A stretch of 64,000 nucleotides of DNA, from contig NZ_CAKLPY010000001.1 of assembly GCF_923079645.1 (NCBI RefSeq), positions 1,446,001-1,510,000 of the forward strand. Reading direction: 5' to 3'. The notes under the pieces are model-generated. The model was not told the DNA's origin and made no database searches. It worked only from the letters and a program-made list of their open reading frames with translations. Shown here in pieces: positions 61,833-64,000 of the stretch. The position numbers and the translations under genes are program-made. Positions within the stretch are counted from its first letter, which is position 1. Each line of letters opens with the position of its first letter. This DNA is from Emticicia aquatica. GTDB taxonomy: Bacteria; Bacteroidota; Bacteroidia; Cytophagales; Spirosomataceae.

Positions 61833-63722
61833 TTATTTAATATCTAAAATTTCAGCCAAAACTTCATCAATTTCATCTTTTTCAACTCGCAAGTTATCAA
61901 TAATAAATTTCTGACGCTCGGGAGTATTTTTACCCATATAATAACTTAAAATTTTAGAAATTGAAGACTCTTTTTCAAGAATAACTGGTTCAAGGCGAAT
62001 ATCTTCACCGATAAAGTTTTCAAATTCATCTGGTGAAATTTCACCTAATCCTTTAAAACGAGTAATTTCTGGTTTCGGTGATAGCTTATTAATTGCATTT
62101 ATTCTCTCTTCGTCAGAATAACAATAAATGGTTTCTTTCTTATTTCTAACCCTAAAAAGCGGTGTTTCTAAAATATATAAATGACCTTCACGTACTAAAT
62201 CTGGGAAAAATTGCAAGAAAAAAGTCAATAATAACAAACGGATGTGCATTCCATCAACGTCTGCATCTGTTGCTACAATAATTTTATTATAACGCAAATC
62301 GTCCAAGCCATTTTCTATGTTGAGGGCGTGTTGTAGCAAGTTAAACTCTTCATTTTCATAAACGATTTTTTTTGTTAATCCAAAACTATTCAATGGTTTA
62401 CCACGAAGACTAAAAACTGCCTGCAATTCTGGATTTCTTGCTTTGGTAATCGAACCACTTGCTGAGTCTCCTTCAGTGATAAACATTACTGTATCGAACC
62501 GTTTTTCATTTTTTTCATCATCTAAATGAAAACGACAATCTCTCAATTTTTTGTTATGTAAATTTGCTTTTTTAGCTCTTTCATTAGCTAATTTTCTAAC
62601 ACCAGCTAGTTCTTTTCTCTCTCTTTCTGACTGTTCAATTCTTTTCTTTATGGCTTCTTTTACTGCCACATTCATGTGAAGGTAATTATCTAGTTTTTCC
62701 TTCAAAAAATCACTGATAAATGTACGGACAGTCGGCGAGTTTGGTTCGGGTGAAATGGTAGCTGAACCTAATTTTGTCTTAGTTTGAGACTCAAAAACTG
62801 GTTCTTGTACACGAATTGAAATGGCGGCAATAACAGATTGACGAATATCTTCAGGCGAATAATCTTTGTTAAAATGTTCGCGAATCGTACGAACTAAAGC
62901 TTCCTTAAAACCTGAAAGATGAGTTCCACCTTGCGTGGTGTTTTGGCCGTTGACGAAAGAATAATATTCTTCGCCGTATTGATTGCCGTGTGAAAGTGCA
63001 ACTTCAATATCTTCACCTTTTAAATGAATAATTGGATAACGAAGCGAGTCTTCATCGGTCTTTCTTCTTAACAAATCTAAAAGACCATTTTGGGAAATAT
63101 ACTTTTGTTTGTTAAAAACAATTGTCATTCCTGCATTAAGGTAGCAATAATTCCAAATCATTGCTTCAACGAACTGCGGAATATAATGGTAATTTTTAAA
63201 AACTGTTGGGTCAGGTTCAAACAAAACTAGCGTTCCATTTTTTTGCTCAGAATCTATTATTTCAGATTCATTTGTCAATTCTCCTTTATTAAACTCCGCC
63301 CATTTTGATTTACCCTCTCTAAAAGCATGCACTTTAAAATAAGAAGATAGTGCATTGACAGCTTTTGTACCAACTCCATTCAATCCGACAGCTTTTTGAA
63401 ATGCTTTGCTGTCGTATTTTGCACCTGTATTAATTTTTGAAACTACATCAACAACCTTTCCCAGTGGAATTCCTCGACCATAATCTCTTACTTCTACCCT
63501 ACCTTCATCCAATTTAATTTCAATTGACTTTCCATAACCCATTGCATATTCATCAATACAATTATCCATAACTTCTTTTAGAAGAACATAGATTCCATCA
63601 TCGGCAGCCGAACCATCGCCAAGCTTCCCAATGTACATTCCAGGGCGTAAACGAATGTGTTCTTTCCAATCGAGAGACCGAATACTGTCTTCATTGTAGG
63701 TTGCTTCTTTAATCTCAGCCAT
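61833..63722 (-). CDS. parE: DNA topoisomerase IV subunit B
   Basis: A 629-residue type IIA topoisomerase ATPase/TOPRIM subunit. The GHKL ATPase part has [34 protein letters not shown], and [12 protein letters not shown]; the TOPRIM part has [10 protein letters not shown] and [14 protein letters not shown]. The N-terminal [13 protein letters not shown] and the overall length fit ParE rather than GyrB of Bacteroidota. It works with ParC to decatenate chromosomes; parC is not adjacent. Confidence 0.92.
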   Translation of the reverse strand: MAEIKEATYNEDSIRSLDWKEHIRLRPGMYIGKLGDGSAADDGIYVLLKEVMDNCIDEYAMGYGKSIEIKLDEGRVEVRDYGRGIPLGKVVDVVSKINTGAKYDSKAFQKAVGLNGVGTKAVNALSSYFKVHAFREGKSKWAEFNKGELTNESEIIDSEQKNGTLVLFEPDPTVFKNYHYIPQFVEAMIWNYCYLNAGMTIVFNKQKYISQNGLLDLLRRKTDEDSLRYPIIHLKGEDIEVALSHGNQYGEEYYSFVNGQNTTQGGTHLSGFKEALVRTIREHFNKDYSPEDIRQSVIAAISIRVQEPVFESQTKTKLGSATISPEPNSPTVRTFISDFLKEKLDNYLHMNVAVKEAIKKRIEQSERERKELAGVRKLANERAKKANLHNKKLRDCRFHLDDEKNEKRFDTVMFITEGDSASGSITKARNPELQAVFSLRGKPLNSFGLTKKIVYENEEFNLLQHALNIENGLDDLRYNKIIVATDADVDGMHIRLLLLTFFLQFFPDLVREGHLYILETPLFRVRNKKETIYCYSDEERINAINKLSPKPEITRFKGLGEISPDEFENFIGEDIRLEPVILEKESSISKILSYYMGKNTPERQKFIIDNLRVEKDEIDEVLAEILDIK

Positions 63723-63903
63723 TTTTAATAATAATATTTTGTATTTTAGATTTTTATTAATTTACTTTGTATTTCAAAGTTCTTTTTAATACATACTTAG
63801 CATGAAACAGCAACAAAATAAAAAAACTTGCTTTACTTTGCATAACTTTTCGCAACGCTGCAAGAGTAAATCCAAAAGCTTTTTGACAAATAACGTTATT
63901 GAT

Positions 63904-64000
63904 ATGAAATTAAGCAAGAATAGTTTTTCACAATTTTTTTTCAAATTTACGCTTTTTATACTGATTCTAAGCAAATCTTTTGGACAAAATCCAGTTGCTA
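63904..64000 (+). CDS. Start of an exported protein, cut by the window edge
   Basis: From the ATG at 63904 the frame stays open to the right edge and encodes a signal peptide: a basic start (MKLSKNS), a long hydrophobic core (FFFKFTLFILIL) and a likely cleavage site SFGQ-NP. Only 32 codons are visible, so the family cannot be named. It diverges from parE. Confidence 0.7.
   Translation, partial: MKLSKNSFSQFFFKFTLFILILSKSFGQNPVA

Noticed and set aside
1..64000. tRNA, rRNA, CRISPR array or mobile element
   Set aside because: Scanning the gaps by eye gave no cloverleaf-like arms, no regular spaced repeats, no transposase and no integrase. A covariance-model search would be needed to exclude small RNAs.

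Overview
The window is AT-rich DNA of a free-living, polysaccharide-degrading Bacteroidota bacterium, most likely of the Cytophagales/Spirosomaceae type (inference). The grounds are the promoter boxes resembling TAnnTTTG with an upstream TTG, the weak Shine-Dalgarno sites, TPR-type histidine kinases, exported sugar oxidoreductases of the Gfo/Idh/MocA family, DUF6807 and DUF3098 proteins, and the ftsX-DUF3098-uppP-truB-ribF gene order. No rRNA, tRNA, CRISPR array, insertion sequence or prophage was seen. One gene runs off each edge.

1-8.4 kb: two tandem, closely similar TPR histidine kinases (the first truncated by the window edge), a NarL-type response regulator, an exported protein ending in a tail-fibre (S74) self-cleaving chaperone domain, a stand-alone LytTR protein, a second exported fibre-like protein, and a lipoprotein of four fibronectin-like repeats. 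An identical 18-base element at the same distance from a -7-like box precedes both the response regulator and the S74 gene, so these are probably co-regulated. 8.4-12.4 kb: a PLP desulfhydrase/deaminase, an RluA-type pseudouridine synthase, a GNAT, a small lipoprotein and a J-domain-like coiled-coil protein.

12.4-28 kb is almost all on the minus strand. It holds a ChbG-like deacetylase, a NIPSNAP protein, a serine hydrolase, a fructan/sucrose operon (GH32, VOC protein, PfkB kinase), a large BNR/sortilin-type protein, and a group of exported proteins (sugar isomerase-like protein, GMC oxidoreductase with its gluconate-2-dehydrogenase-subunit-3 partner, cupin, Dabb protein). Upstream of these lies an aldo/keto reductase broken by an in-frame TGA. 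28-40.2 kb: a LacI-type regulator with an extra N-terminal zinc ribbon faces, across a palindrome-rich gap, a long plus-strand run: three exported Gfo/Idh/MocA proteins, a DUF6807 protein, mannonate dehydratase, VOC protein, GH67 alpha-glucuronidase, SDR and GH43. This is a (methyl)glucuronoxylan and uronate locus, mixed with genes typical of oxidative (keto-glycoside) sugar processing.

40.6-48.6 kb: an orphan sugar-isomerase-like cupin, then a beta-mannan oligosaccharide module (esterase, mannobiose 2-epimerase-like protein, GH130 mannosylglucose phosphorylase, sodium:solute symporter) with a divergent AraC regulator. No SusC/SusD pair lies in the window, so the outer-membrane uptake systems must be elsewhere. 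48.7-64 kb is mainly housekeeping: nitronate monooxygenase-like protein, acyl-CoA thioesterase, asparaginase, EtfBA, bifunctional nuclease, acyltransferase, FtsX, DUF3098, UppP, TruB, RibF, PheA and ParE, ending with the start of an exported protein.

Most promising leads: the zinc-ribbon LacI fusion with its nested palindromes; the two matched promoters of the signalling/fibre locus; the exported GMC/Gfo-Idh oxidative sugar module; and the nonsense-interrupted aldo/keto reductase.
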